A DNA stretch of 64,000 nt from Pseudomonas sp. Irchel s3h14 (GTDB lineage: Bacteria; Pseudomonadota; Gammaproteobacteria; Pseudomonadales; Pseudomonadaceae), in the NCBI RefSeq assembly GCF_900187425.1, contig NZ_FYDJ01000001.1:1-64000 (forward strand), given 5' to 3'. The position numbers and the translations under genes were made by a program. Shown here in pieces: positions 34,220-42,897 of this stretch (position 1 is the stretch's first letter; the number at the start of each line of letters is the position of its first letter). A model generated the notes under the pieces. The model was not told the DNA's origin and did not search any database. It saw only the letters and a list, made by a program, of their open reading frames with translations.

Positions 34220-35746
34220 ATGCGTGCTGCTCAACTTAAAGCTGTTCTGCCACGGGAGCTGCTGGCGTCCGTGGTTGTGTTTCTCGTCGCCCTGCCCTTG
34301 TGCATGGGCATCGCCATCGCCTCGGGGCTGCCGCCGTCCAAAGGCTTGATCACCGGGATCATCGGTGGCCTGGTGGTGGGCTGGATTGCCGGTTCGCCAC
34401 TGCAAGTCAGCGGCCCGGCGGCCGGTTTGGCTGTTCTGGTGTTCGAATTGGTACGCCAGCACGGCATCGACATGCTCGGACCAATCCTGCTGCTGGCCGG
34501 TTTTCTGCAACTGGTGGCCGGGCGTTTGAAGCTGGGCTGCTGGTTTCGGGTGACGGCGCCGGCGGTGGTGTACGGCATGCTCGCCGGGATTGGCGTGCTG
34601 ATCGTGTTGTCACAGGTGCATGTGATGCTCGACGCCGTGCCCAAGCCTTCCGGGCTGGATAACCTGGCAGCCTTCCCGGCTGCCGTCGTGCAGGCCTTGC
34701 CCTCCTTCGGTTGGCAAGCCGGTTTGCTCGGGCTGTCGACGATTGCGGTGATGTGGTTGTGGGAGAAATTCCGCCCCCATTCCCTGCGCTTCATTCCTGG
34801 CGCACTGCTGGGTGTAGGCCTGGCGACCGTTGCCAGCCTGGTGCTCGCCTTGCAGGTCAAACGAGTGGAAGTCCCGGCCAACCTGGCGGAAGCCATCGAC
34901 TGGCTGAAACCCGCAGATTTACTCAACCTCGCTGACCCGACGCTGCTCATTGCCGCATTTGCCGTGGCGTTTATCGCCAGCGCCGAAACCCTGCTTTCGG
35001 CCGCCGCGGTGGACCGCATGCACAGTGGCCAGCGCTCGGACTTCGACCGGGAATTGTCGGCTCAAGGCGTCGGCAACATGCTCTGCGGTCTGCTCGGCGC
35101 ACTGCCAATGACCGGCGTGATCGTGCGCAGTTCGGCCAACGTCCAGGCCGGCGCCACCACGCGACTGTCGACGATCTTCCACGGCCTGTGGTTGCTGGCT
35201 TTCGTGTTGCTGCTGTCCAGCGTGCTGCAAAGCATCCCGGTGGCGAGCCTGGCGGGCGTTCTGGTTTACACCGGCTTCAAACTGGTCGACCTCAAGGCCT
35301 TCCGCGGTCTGGGCCGTTATGGCCGGATGCCGATGTTCACCTACGCGGCGACTGCCCTGGCAATCGTCTTCACCGACCTGCTGACCGGTGTGCTGATCGG
35401 CTTCGGCCTGACCCTGGCCAAACTGGCCTGGAAGGCTTCGCGGCTGAAAATCAGCCTGATCGATCTGCCCAAGGACGGAGAAATGGAGCTGCGATTGACA
35501 GGTGCAGCGACCTTTCTCAAAGTGCCGGCGCTGACCCAGGTGCTGGGGACCATTCCGGCAGGCGCGACGGTGCATGTGCCGCTCAATAACCTGAGCTACA
35601 TCGATCACTCGTGTCTGGAGTTGCTGGAGGAATGGGGTCGGGCCAATGCGGCCAAGGGATCAAAACTGTTGATTGAAGCGCGGGGGTTGAAGCGCAGGTT
35701 GGAGGGGCGATTACGGACCACGACGGGTGTCGGTTCCACCGCTTGA
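34220..35746 (+). CDS. SulP-family anion transporter, probable bicarbonate transporter
   Basis: 508 aa. About eleven to twelve membrane segments from residue 8 to about 410 (LPRELLASVVVFLVALPLCMGIAIASG at the start; the sulfate-transporter signature near residues 20-60), then a STAS-like C-terminal domain (about 425-500, with THVLGTIPAG..VPLNNLSYIDHSCLELL). The family moves sulfate, bicarbonate or other anions. Pairing with a carbonic anhydrase suggests bicarbonate, but that is inference. GGGAGAG lies upstream of the ATG. Confidence 0.85.
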   Translation: MRAAQLKAVLPRELLASVVVFLVALPLCMGIAIASGLPPSKGLITGIIGGLVVGWIAGSPLQVSGPAAGLAVLVFELVRQHGIDMLGPILLLAGFLQLVAGRLKLGCWFRVTAPAVVYGMLAGIGVLIVLSQVHVMLDAVPKPSGLDNLAAFPAAVVQALPSFGWQAGLLGLSTIAVMWLWEKFRPHSLRFIPGALLGVGLATVASLVLALQVKRVEVPANLAEAIDWLKPADLLNLADPTLLIAAFAVAFIASAETLLSAAAVDRMHSGQRSDFDRELSAQGVGNMLCGLLGALPMTGVIVRSSANVQAGATTRLSTIFHGLWLLAFVLLLSSVLQSIPVASLAGVLVYTGFKLVDLKAFRGLGRYGRMPMFTYAATALAIVFTDLLTGVLIGFGLTLAKLAWKASRLKISLIDLPKDGEMELRLTGAATFLKVPALTQVLGTIPAGATVHVPLNNLSYIDHSCLELLEEWGRANAAKGSKLLIEARGLKRRLEGRLRTTTGVGSTA

Positions 35747-35753
35747 ATCACCT

Positions 35754-35848
35754 TGTAGGAGCCGAGCTTGCTCGCGATGACGGATTTACATTCGACATTG
35801 ACGTCGACTGATACACCGCATCGCGAGCAAGCTCAGCTCCTACAGGGG
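35754..35848. repeat. Inverted REP pair (BIME)
   Basis: REP units at 35754-35783 (TGTAGGAGCCGAGC then TTGCTCGCGATGACGG) and 35816-35848 (CCGCATCGCGAGCAAGC then TCAGCTCCTACAG), opposite orientation, 32 bp apart. They lie in the gap between two convergent genes. Confidence 0.85.
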
Positions 35849-35866
35849 ATTGTGTTGATCAATGGA

Positions 35867-36517
35867 TCAAGCCGCTGGCTGATCCAGTTCCAGGCCCACG
35901 CCTAACCGACGCGACATGCACGGCCAGCGCTTCCACGCAGCGCCAGTGTCCGGGCTGCTTAGCTTTCCACGGTAGGCTTCCACCGACTCCAGCGCGAAGC
36001 TTTCGTCGTCGAGCATCTCGTCCACGGCGTGATGTACAGCCTCATCCAGTTGGTTGGCGAACTCCTCACCGATCAGTTGGTGGGCAATCAGGTTGGCGAC
36101 AGTCATGTCCAAGGGGATCAGTGGCTGGCCAAAATGCTTGATGTACAGGTCATTGACCTCTTCGACAAAACGGTGCGCCAGATAGGCTTCGTCCAGCAGG
36201 CTGTCGAGCCCGATGTGTCCAGCCATTATCGTCGGCGGCTGGAGGAAGTACTGTTCGGCAATTTTCAGCACCGGTTTGATCTGTGACTCGATACCCGCTT
36301 CCCTGGCAACTTCATTGGCTGCATCCAGCAGATCAGGAACTTCATCGATGTAGGCGGCGACAAAACGCGTCAGCACACCATTGGCGTCCGCTTCCGGCAA
36401 TTGGATGGATGGGTGTAGATGAGGCAGTTTGCTTTCCAGCTGACGAGTCAGCAGGCCGGTCTCGGCTTCGTGTTGTTGGGCTTTTTGGATCTGCTCGCGC
36501 AATGCGGCGGTGTTCAT
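35867..36517 (-). CDS. Uncharacterised protein next to the cox operon
   Basis: 216 aa. Helical, acidic and without signal peptide or membrane segment. The stretch YIDEVPDLLDAANEVAREAG and the later EVNDLYIKHFGQPLIPLDMTVANLIAHQLIGEEFANQLDEAV suggest an all-helical fold. I do not recognise the family. TGGAG lies 7 nt before ATG 36517, so this start is preferred to one eight codons upstream. Position between the SulP gene and coxB matches the unnamed gene at that place in P. aeruginosa (as I recall, PA0104). Convergent with the SulP gene, divergent from cox. Confidence 0.65.
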   Translation of the reverse strand: MNTAALREQIQKAQQHEAETGLLTRQLESKLPHLHPSIQLPEADANGVLTRFVAAYIDEVPDLLDAANEVAREAGIESQIKPVLKIAEQYFLQPPTIMAGHIGLDSLLDEAYLAHRFVEEVNDLYIKHFGQPLIPLDMTVANLIAHQLIGEEFANQLDEAVHHAVDEMLDDESFALESVEAYRGKLSSPDTGAAWKRWPCMSRRLGVGLELDQPAA

Positions 36518-36887
36518 GAAAACTCCAGGAAACAAAGGCAATGAAATAGGGAAGACATAACTTAGCTGGCATACGAAAAATGCTAAGACGCATTTGTCAT
36601 AATTATTTCATCCTTGAGACATCAAAGTTATATCGGTTTGCCACCACTCGTCTGCATCCTTCTCCATTCGAGCCCTGGAACGCAAGTCCCACCTGTTTCA
36701 GATGATTTACGCCCTCACATTGCGAGGTGGCAGTCGCTGTCTATACTCGGGTGGGAATGGAGTTAGCTGATGCGCCCGACTGCACACGCAGCAAGGCTTG
36801 GCGATTCAAGTTCGTAGTCTGAAAAAGCCGCTCCCTTGCCGCAGGTGAAAGCCGGCGGGATAAAAAGAACGATAAGGGGAACCCGCA
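36518..36887. other. Intergenic region upstream of the cox operon
   Basis: 370 bp with no gene. A promoter candidate on the plus strand is at 36720-36747: TTGCGA, 16 nt, then CTATACT, the -10 typical of RpoS promoters. The leader from there to coxB is about 140 nt, with no clear structure. The left part is AT-rich and should hold the promoter of the minus-strand gene. Confidence 0.5.
36720..36747 (+). promoter_or_regulatory. Candidate RpoS-type promoter for the cox operon
   Basis: CTATACT at 36741-36747 equals the sigma-S -10 consensus, with TTGCGA 16 nt upstream. The aa3 oxidase of P. aeruginosa is known to be induced by starvation and RpoS. The match is short, so this remains a candidate. 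Confidence 0.45.
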
Positions 36888-38015
36888 ATGATGCGACATC
36901 CACACGTCTGGATGGGCCTCCTGTTGTGGTCGATTTTCAGTCAGGCACAAGCGGCCTGGACTGTGAATATGGCGCCGGGAGCGACTGAAATCAGTCACGC
37001 AGTATTTGACCTGCACATGACCATTTTCTGGATCTGTGTAGTGATCGGCATCATCGTCTTCGGCGCCATGTTCTGGTCGATGATTCTCCACCGCCGCTCG
37101 ACCGGGCAGGTGGCCGCAAAATTTCATGAAAGCACCACCGTTGAAATCCTCTGGACCATCGTGCCCTTCCTGATCCTGGTGGCCATGGCGGTTCCCGCGA
37201 CTGCAACCCTGATCAAGATGTACGACGCCAGTGAGCCGGATATCGATATCCAGGTCACCGGCTATCAGTGGAAGTGGCACTACAAATACCTGGGCCAGGA
37301 TGTCGAGTTCTTCAGCAACCTGACCACGCCCGCCGATCAGATCCACAACAAGGAAGCCAAGAGCGAGCACTACTTGCTTGAGGTCGATAAGCCTTTGGTG
37401 CTGCCGATCGGCGCCAAGGTGCGCTTCCTGGTGACTTCCGCCGACGTCATCCACTCCTGGTGGGTGCCGGCCTTTGCGGTCAAGCGCGATGCGATTCCGG
37501 GGTTCGTCAACGAAGCCTGGACCCGCGTCGACAAGCCCGGTCTCTACCGCGGTCAATGCGCCGAATTGTGCGGCAAGGACCACGGCTTCATGCCGATCGT
37601 GGTCGAGGTCAAGGAAAAGGCCGATTACGAAAAATGGCTGGCCGAGCGCAAGGCTGAAGCCCTGCAGCTCAAAGAGCTGACCAGTAAGGAATGGACCCTC
37701 GACGAGCTCAAAGAGCGCGGCGACAAGGTCTATCACACCACCTGCGTCGCCTGTCACCAGGCCGAAGGTCAGGGCCTGCCGCCGATGTTCCCGGCGCTCA
37801 AGGGCTCGAAAATCGCTACCGGACCGATCAAGGATCACTTGGGCATTGTCTTCCACGGCAAACCCGGTACCTCCATGGCGGCGTTCGGCAAGCAACTCTC
37901 GGAAGTCGATATCGCAGCGGTCGTGACCTACGAACGTAACGCCTGGGGCAACAACAAGGGCGACATGGTCACCCCTAAAGAAGTGCTGGAGCTGAAACAG
38001 GCGGAAAGCAAATGA
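36888..38015 (+). CDS. coxB: Cytochrome c oxidase (aa3) subunit II with fused cytochrome c
   Basis: 375 aa. A signal peptide (residues 1-22, SQAQA) and two membrane helices (about 42-66, 84-106) are followed by the cupredoxin domain with the CuA ligands H in VIHSWWVP, and CAELCGKDHGFM, then a fused cytochrome c domain with CVACH (about 288). This is the caa3-type layout. It takes electrons from cytochrome c and passes them to subunit I. First gene of the cox operon. An ATG ATG start; the first is used. Confidence 0.95.
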   Translation: MMRHPHVWMGLLLWSIFSQAQAAWTVNMAPGATEISHAVFDLHMTIFWICVVIGIIVFGAMFWSMILHRRSTGQVAAKFHESTTVEILWTIVPFLILVAMAVPATATLIKMYDASEPDIDIQVTGYQWKWHYKYLGQDVEFFSNLTTPADQIHNKEAKSEHYLLEVDKPLVLPIGAKVRFLVTSADVIHSWWVPAFAVKRDAIPGFVNEAWTRVDKPGLYRGQCAELCGKDHGFMPIVVEVKEKADYEKWLAERKAEALQLKELTSKEWTLDELKERGDKVYHTTCVACHQAEGQGLPPMFPALKGSKIATGPIKDHLGIVFHGKPGTSMAAFGKQLSEVDIAAVVTYERNAWGNNKGDMVTPKEVLELKQAESK

Positions 38016-38097
38016 CCCGGTCTATTGCGCACGTAAGGAACCCGTCGGGGCATCGCGCCCCGGCCTGCCCAGCCCATCTGTTTGCAGGAGACAGGAC

Positions 38098-39690
38098 ATG
38101 ACTGCTGTCGTCGATGACCATGTTCATACCGGCACCGCCCACGCCCACGGCCCCGCCAAAGGCCTGATGCGCTGGGTGCTGACCACCAACCACAAGGATA
38201 TCGGCACGCTGTACCTGTGGTTCGCGTTCTCCATGTTCTTGCTCGGCGGCTCGTTCGCGATGGTGATTCGTGCCGAGTTGTTCCAGCCGGGACTGCAAAT
38301 CGTCCAGCCGGAGTTCTTCAACCAGATGACCACCATGCACGGTCTGGTGATGGTCTTCGGTGCGGTGATGCCGGCGTTCGTCGGCCTCGCCAACTGGATG
38401 ATCCCGTTGATGATCGGCGCGCCGGACATGGCCCTGCCACGGATGAACAACTTCAGCTTCTGGCTATTGCCGGCGGCGTTCATCCTGCTGGTATCGACCC
38501 TGTTCACCCCCAGCGGCGGTCCGAACTTCGGCTGGACGTTCTACGCCCCGCTGTCGACGACCTATGCGCCGGAAAGCGTGACGTTCTTCATCTTCGCCAT
38601 CCACTTGATGGGGATCAGTTCGATCATGGGTGCGATCAACGTGATCGCCACCATCCTCAACCTGCGCGCCCCCGGCATGACGCTGATGAAAATGCCGCTG
38701 TTCGTCTGGACCTGGCTGATTACCGCGTTCCTGCTGATTGCGGTGATGCCGGTACTGGCCGGGTGCGTGACGATGATGCTGATGGACATCCACTTCGGCA
38801 CCAGCTTCTTCAGTGCCGCCGGTGGCGGTGACCCGGTGTTGTTCCAGCACGTGTTCTGGTTCTTCGGTCACCCCGAGGTGTACATCATGATCCTGCCGGC
38901 CTTCGGTGCCGTCAGCTCGATCATTCCCGCGTTCTCACGCAAGCCGCTGTTTGGCTACACCTCGATGGTCTATGCGACGGCGAGTATCGCGTTCCTGTCG
39001 TTCATCGTCTGGGCGCACCACATGTTCGTGGTCGGCATTCCGCTGGTGGGCGAGTTGTTCTTCATGTACGCCACGTTGCTGATCGCGGTGCCGACCGGAG
39101 TGAAGGTGTTCAACTGGGCCAGTACCATGTGGCAAGGCTCGCTGACCTTCGAGACACCGATGCTGTTTGCCGTAGCGTTCGTGATCCTGTTTTCCATCGG
39201 CGGTTTCTCCGGGTTGATGCTGGCCATCGCCCCGGCAGACTTCCAGTACCAGGACACCTACTTTGTGGTCGCGCACTTCCACTATGTGCTGGTGCCGGGG
39301 GCGATCTTCGGGATCTTCGCCTCGGCCTACTACTGGCTGCCGAAATGGACCGGCCACATGTACGACGAAACCCTCGGCAAGCTGCACTTCTGGCTGTCGT
39401 TCATCGGCATGAACCTGGCGTTCTTCCCGATGCACTTTGTGGGGCTGGCGGGCATGCCGCGACGGATTCCCGACTACAACCTGCAATTCGCCGACTTCAA
39501 CATGGTGTCGTCGATCGGCGCGTTCATGTTCGGCGCCACGCAGATCTTCTTCCTGTTCATCGTGATCAAGACCATTCGTGGCGGCGAGCCGGCACCGGCC
39601 AAACCGTGGGATGGGGCCGAAGGCCTGGAATGGAGCATCCCGTCACCGGCGCCGTATCACACCTTCACCACGCCGCCGGAAGTGAAATGA
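38098..39690 (+). CDS. ctaD: Cytochrome c oxidase subunit I
   Basis: 530 aa. Twelve membrane helices. Heme a and a3/CuB ligands in HGLVMVFG, WFFGHPEVYIM, HHMFVVG (His pair) and VVAHFHYVL. Proton pathway residues in the GHPEVY block fit the A-type oxidase. It follows coxB after 82 bp and has GGAG-type spacing (GCAGGAGACAGGAC) before ATG. A BIME separates it from ctaG, so downstream expression may differ. Confidence 0.97.
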   Translation: MTAVVDDHVHTGTAHAHGPAKGLMRWVLTTNHKDIGTLYLWFAFSMFLLGGSFAMVIRAELFQPGLQIVQPEFFNQMTTMHGLVMVFGAVMPAFVGLANWMIPLMIGAPDMALPRMNNFSFWLLPAAFILLVSTLFTPSGGPNFGWTFYAPLSTTYAPESVTFFIFAIHLMGISSIMGAINVIATILNLRAPGMTLMKMPLFVWTWLITAFLLIAVMPVLAGCVTMMLMDIHFGTSFFSAAGGGDPVLFQHVFWFFGHPEVYIMILPAFGAVSSIIPAFSRKPLFGYTSMVYATASIAFLSFIVWAHHMFVVGIPLVGELFFMYATLLIAVPTGVKVFNWASTMWQGSLTFETPMLFAVAFVILFSIGGFSGLMLAIAPADFQYQDTYFVVAHFHYVLVPGAIFGIFASAYYWLPKWTGHMYDETLGKLHFWLSFIGMNLAFFPMHFVGLAGMPRRIPDYNLQFADFNMVSSIGAFMFGATQIFFLFIVIKTIRGGEPAPAKPWDGAEGLEWSIPSPAPYHTFTTPPEVK

Positions 39691-39703
39691 ACGCGCAACC
39701 CTA

Positions 39704-39791
39704 TGTGGGAGCGGGCTTGCTCGCGAAGAACGATAACGCGGTTGATCTGACGGACCGCGGCGTCTGCTTCGCGAGCAAGCCCGCTCCCACA
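39704..39791. repeat. BIME inside the cox operon, between ctaD and ctaG
   Basis: Two 25-bp REP arms in perfect inverted symmetry, 39704-39728 (starting TGTGGGAGCGGGCTTGC) and 39767-39791 (its reverse complement). The spacer is 38 bp and includes a GGACCGCGG element. The ends are 14 bp after the ctaD stop and 26 bp before the ctaG start. Confidence 0.92.
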
Positions 39792-39816
39792 GGGTTCTCG
39801 GTGGGGGTTGGAAATC

Positions 39817-40374
39817 ATGGCTGATTCGATTTCGTTGAAGAAACTGGTCACGCGCCTGCTGCTGGTGGTGGTGGCGATGTTTGTCTTCGGGTTTGCCCTG
39901 GTGCCGATCTACGACGTGATGTGCAAGGCGTTCGGCATCAACGGCAAGACCGGCGGGCAGTACGAGGGCGAGCAAACGGTCGACACCTCGCGGCAGGTTC
40001 GCGTGCAGTTTCTGTCGACCAATTCCGCCGACATGTCCTGGGACTTCTATCCCAAGAGCGATGAGCTGACGGCTAATCCGGGGGCGGTGAACGAGATGAT
40101 TTTCATCGCCCATAACCCGACCGATCGCCCGATGAGCGCCCAGGCGGTTCCGAGCATCGCGCCCAGCGCCGCGGCGGCGTACTTCCACAAAACCGAATGT
40201 TTCTGCTTTACCCAGCAAGTGCTGCAGCCCGGTCAACGGATCGAGATGCCGGTACGTTTCATCGTTGACCGTGACATGCCCAAGGATGTGAAGCACCTGA
40301 CGCTTTCCTACACGCTGTTCGATATCACCGCACGTCATCCACCCGCGGCTGTTGCTGCAAACACCGGTGGCTAG
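39817..40374 (+). CDS. ctaG: Cytochrome c oxidase assembly protein, CuB chaperone
   Basis: 185 aa. Cox11/CtaG family: one N-terminal membrane helix (about residues 10-32) and a periplasmic domain that delivers copper to CuB of subunit I. The conserved copper ligands are ECFCFTQQVL (cysteines near residue 128) and a cysteine after the helix (YDVMCKAFGI). The start ATG 39817 follows a GGGG..GGAA stretch; a TTG three codons earlier is less likely. Confidence 0.93.
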   Translation: MADSISLKKLVTRLLLVVVAMFVFGFALVPIYDVMCKAFGINGKTGGQYEGEQTVDTSRQVRVQFLSTNSADMSWDFYPKSDELTANPGAVNEMIFIAHNPTDRPMSAQAVPSIAPSAAAAYFHKTECFCFTQQVLQPGQRIEMPVRFIVDRDMPKDVKHLTLSYTLFDITARHPPAAVAANTGG

Positions 40375-40407
40375 GCGTTAAAGCGTGCCCGATAAGGAGA
40401 ACAATAA

Positions 40408-41295
40408 ATGGCAACTCATGAACATTATTACGTTCCGGCACAGAGCAAATGGCCGATCATTGCCACGGTCGGTATGTTCGTCACCGTGCTCGGCCTGGCC
40501 ACCTGGTTCAACGACCTGAAGGCGGCGCGGCCGGAGTCCCACGGCCCGCTGATCTTTTTCGTCGGTAGCCTGCTGCTGGCCTACATGCTGTTCGGCTGGT
40601 TCGGTACGGTGATCAAGGAAAGCCGCCAGGGGTTGTACAGCGCACAGATGGATCGCTCGTTCCGCTGGGGCATGAGCTGGTTCATCTTCTCGGAGGTGAT
40701 GTTCTTCATCGCGTTCTTCGGCGCACTGTTTTATGTGAGAAACATTTCCGGCCCGGCGCTCGGGGGTGAAGGGGCCAAAGGCCTCGCTCATATGCTCTGG
40801 CCTAATTTCGAGTTCGTCTGGCCGTTGCTGAACAACCCTGATTCGAAACTGTTTCCGCCGCCCAAGGATGTCATCAGCCCGTGGGGCCTGCCGCTGCTCA
40901 ATACCGTGCTGCTGGTGAGTTCCAGCGTCACCGTGACCATCGCCCACCACGCCTTGAAAAAGGGCCATCGCGGCGCACTGAAAATCTGGCTGGCGCTGAC
41001 CGTACTGCTCGGTTGCGCGTTCCTCGGCTTCCAGGCCGAAGAGTACATCCACGCTTACAAGGAACTGGGCCTGACCCTGGGTTCCGGGATCTACGGCGCG
41101 ACCTTCTTCATGCTCACCGGCTTCCACGGCGCCCACGTGACCATGGGCACCATCATCCTGTTTGTAATGCTGATGCGGATCATGCGCGGGCATTTCGATG
41201 CCGATCACCAATTCGGATTTGAGGCCGCGAGCTGGTACTGGCACTTCGTGGACGTGGTGTGGATCGGGCTTTTCGTTTTCGTCTACGTGCTCTGA
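40408..41295 (+). CDS. ctaE: Cytochrome c oxidase subunit III
   Basis: 295 aa. Seven membrane helices. Typical blocks are RWGMSWFIFSEVMFFIAFFGALFYVR, LLNTVLLVSSSVTVTIAHHAL and TGFHGAHVTMGTIIL, then a final helix with ASWYWHFVDVVWIGLFVFVYVL. GGAGAACA lies before ATG. It is followed after 18 bp by the end of a minus-strand gene (41314-41517), so the operon continues only after a small reversed gene. Confidence 0.95.
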   Translation: MATHEHYYVPAQSKWPIIATVGMFVTVLGLATWFNDLKAARPESHGPLIFFVGSLLLAYMLFGWFGTVIKESRQGLYSAQMDRSFRWGMSWFIFSEVMFFIAFFGALFYVRNISGPALGGEGAKGLAHMLWPNFEFVWPLLNNPDSKLFPPPKDVISPWGLPLLNTVLLVSSSVTVTIAHHALKKGHRGALKIWLALTVLLGCAFLGFQAEEYIHAYKELGLTLGSGIYGATFFMLTGFHGAHVTMGTIILFVMLMRIMRGHFDADHQFGFEAASWYWHFVDVVWIGLFVFVYVL

Positions 41296-41313
41296 GGCTC
41301 TTGACTTAAAGAG

Positions 41314-41517
41314 CTACCAAGGCACGTGCGACACCAACTGGCCGCTGAAAAAACCCCAGGCAATCAAGCCGAGGGTAATGGCGGCCAGCGCAACACGAAC
41401 ACTCAAGGCAATGACGAGGCGGTTCGAGCGGCTGTCGTCCTTGACCAGAAAAAACAGGCCGCTGAACAGGCTGACAACCGTGGCAATCAGCATCAGGACG
41501 ATGGCTGCTTTGAGCAT
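41314..41517 (-). CDS. DUF2909 twin-transmembrane protein
   Basis: 67 aa, two hydrophobic helices (about residues 4-25 and 36-58) joined by a short KDDSRSNR loop. It is on the minus strand inside the cox cluster, between ctaE and the SURF1 gene. CGGAG lies 7-8 nt before its ATG. Members of this family are found near cox genes in pseudomonads; probably linked to oxidase assembly, but that is inferred from location only. Confidence 0.8.
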   Translation of the reverse strand: MLKAAIVLMLIATVVSLFSGLFFLVKDDSRSNRLVIALSVRVALAAITLGLIAWGFFSGQLVSHVPW

Positions 41518-41587
41518 GGTGAGACTCCGGGGGAAAGGCGATGCACTTGAGTATAGCTATCGCGACTACCGACTTTCTGGCGACGCC

Positions 41588-42328
41588 ATGAAGCGTTTCC
41601 GGCCGGGCATCGTGCCGACCCTGGTGGTCGCGGTGTTGTTGCCCATGCTGGTGTCACTCGGGTTCTGGCAAATGAGCCGGGGCGCAGAGAAAAGCGCGCT
41701 GCTGCAAAGCTACACCGAGCGCCGTGCCGCTGAACCGATGGCCAGCACCGAGCTGCAACCCACCGCAGATCCGGCCTTCCGCCGGGTACACCTGCACGGC
41801 CAGTTCGATGCCGCACACAGCCTGTTGCTGGATAACCGTCAGCGCGACGGCAAGGTTGGCGTCGAACTGCTGCAACCGTTTCAGGATCAGGCGACCGGGC
41901 TCTGGCTGCTGGTCAATCGCGGCTGGCTGCCGTGGCCGGATCGCCGCACCCCACCGCAATTCACCACACCGACTCAGTCCTTGAGCCTCGTTGCCTGGGT
42001 CTACGTCTCCCCCGGCGCCACCTTCCAATTGCACGCCGACCCGAACACCACGACCTGGCCACAACTGATCACCGCGGTCGAGCCGGTCAAGCTCTGGACG
42101 ACGCTGGATCGCGAAGGTTTTGCCTACGAATTACGCGCAGAAAGCGGTCCCGCGACTTACCAGGCTGATTGGCCGGTAGTCGCCATGGGACCGGAAAAAC
42201 ACCTGGCTTATGCCGTGCAGTGGTTCGCTATGTCGATCGCCCTGTTCGGCCTCTATCTCTATCTCGGCTGGCACAACGCAAAGGAGAAACACCATGGGAG
42301 CGGCCATGAATCCACCCAGCATGTCTGA
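41588..42328 (+). CDS. SURF1-family oxidase assembly protein
   Basis: 246 aa. Two membrane helices, N-terminal (about 8-28, PTLVVAVLLPMLVSLGFWQMSRG) and C-terminal (about 210-230, YAVQWFAMSIALFGLYLYLGWHN), with a periplasmic domain between, as in SURF1. It inserts heme a into subunit I. The block LLVNRGWLPWPDRRTPPQ is a family signature. No clear ribosome binding site precedes ATG 41588; an earlier start is possible. The 3' end overlaps the next gene by 35 bp. Confidence 0.88.
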   Translation: MKRFRPGIVPTLVVAVLLPMLVSLGFWQMSRGAEKSALLQSYTERRAAEPMASTELQPTADPAFRRVHLHGQFDAAHSLLLDNRQRDGKVGVELLQPFQDQATGLWLLVNRGWLPWPDRRTPPQFTTPTQSLSLVAWVYVSPGATFQLHADPNTTTWPQLITAVEPVKLWTTLDREGFAYELRAESGPATYQADWPVVAMGPEKHLAYAVQWFAMSIALFGLYLYLGWHNAKEKHHGSGHESTQHV

Positions 42329-42887
42329 GGCGAAAACGCCGGCGAGTCGGCGCAAGGGTCGCTTGCAATTGCTGCTGATCCTGCTTGGGGTGATCGGTCC
42401 GATGATCCTCGCCACCGGCATGTACAAATTGCAGTTCTGGGTGCCAGAAGGTCGCAGTTACCACGGCGAACTGATCGGCAACGGCCAGACCCGCGCCGAC
42501 CTCGGCGTGCAGGCGCAGGAGGATCGTTGGCAGATACTGGTGACCGCGCCCAAGGATTGCTCGGTGGACTGCCAGCAACTGGTGTACCTGGCGCGGCAGA
42601 TCCAGATCGGCCTCGGCCGTGATGCCGGGCGCGCCAGTCATGCCTTGGCCGCGGCACAACCGCTGAGCAGTGAATACGACGCCAAGCTGACGCGCGAGTA
42701 TCCTCAATTACAACGTTATCCACTGAATTTGACCGACTTCCATAAGACCGCCGGCGACCAGTCAGTGCCACAGCTGTGGATCATCGACCCTCACGGCAAT
42801 CTGGTGCTGCGCTACGACCCGACGGTGAAGGGTAAGGATCTGCTCAACGACCTGCGCCATTTGCTGAAACTGTCGAACATCGGATAA
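42294..42887 (+). CDS. Membrane-anchored thioredoxin-like (Sco-like) protein of the cox operon, uncharacterised
   Basis: 197 aa. One helix (about 23-42) and a periplasmic domain. The pattern DRWQILVTAPKDCSVDCQQLVYLARQ carries a CxxxC pair (C89 and C93), the same spacing as the copper site of SCO proteins; the end, QLWIIDPHGNLVLRYDP, resembles a thioredoxin-fold strand turn. AAGGAG lies 7 nt before ATG 42294. It overlaps the SURF1 gene by 35 bp. It probably handles copper or thiols for CuA or CuB assembly, but this is inference; I know no name for it. Confidence 0.65.
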   Translation: MGAAMNPPSMSEAKTPASRRKGRLQLLLILLGVIGPMILATGMYKLQFWVPEGRSYHGELIGNGQTRADLGVQAQEDRWQILVTAPKDCSVDCQQLVYLARQIQIGLGRDAGRASHALAAAQPLSSEYDAKLTREYPQLQRYPLNLTDFHKTAGDQSVPQLWIIDPHGNLVLRYDPTVKGKDLLNDLRHLLKLSNIG

Positions 42888-42897
42888 GGGCATCGTC

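Noticed and set aside
36741..37895. 384-codon open frame on the minus strand
   Set aside because: Antisense to coxB with its intact CuA and heme motifs.
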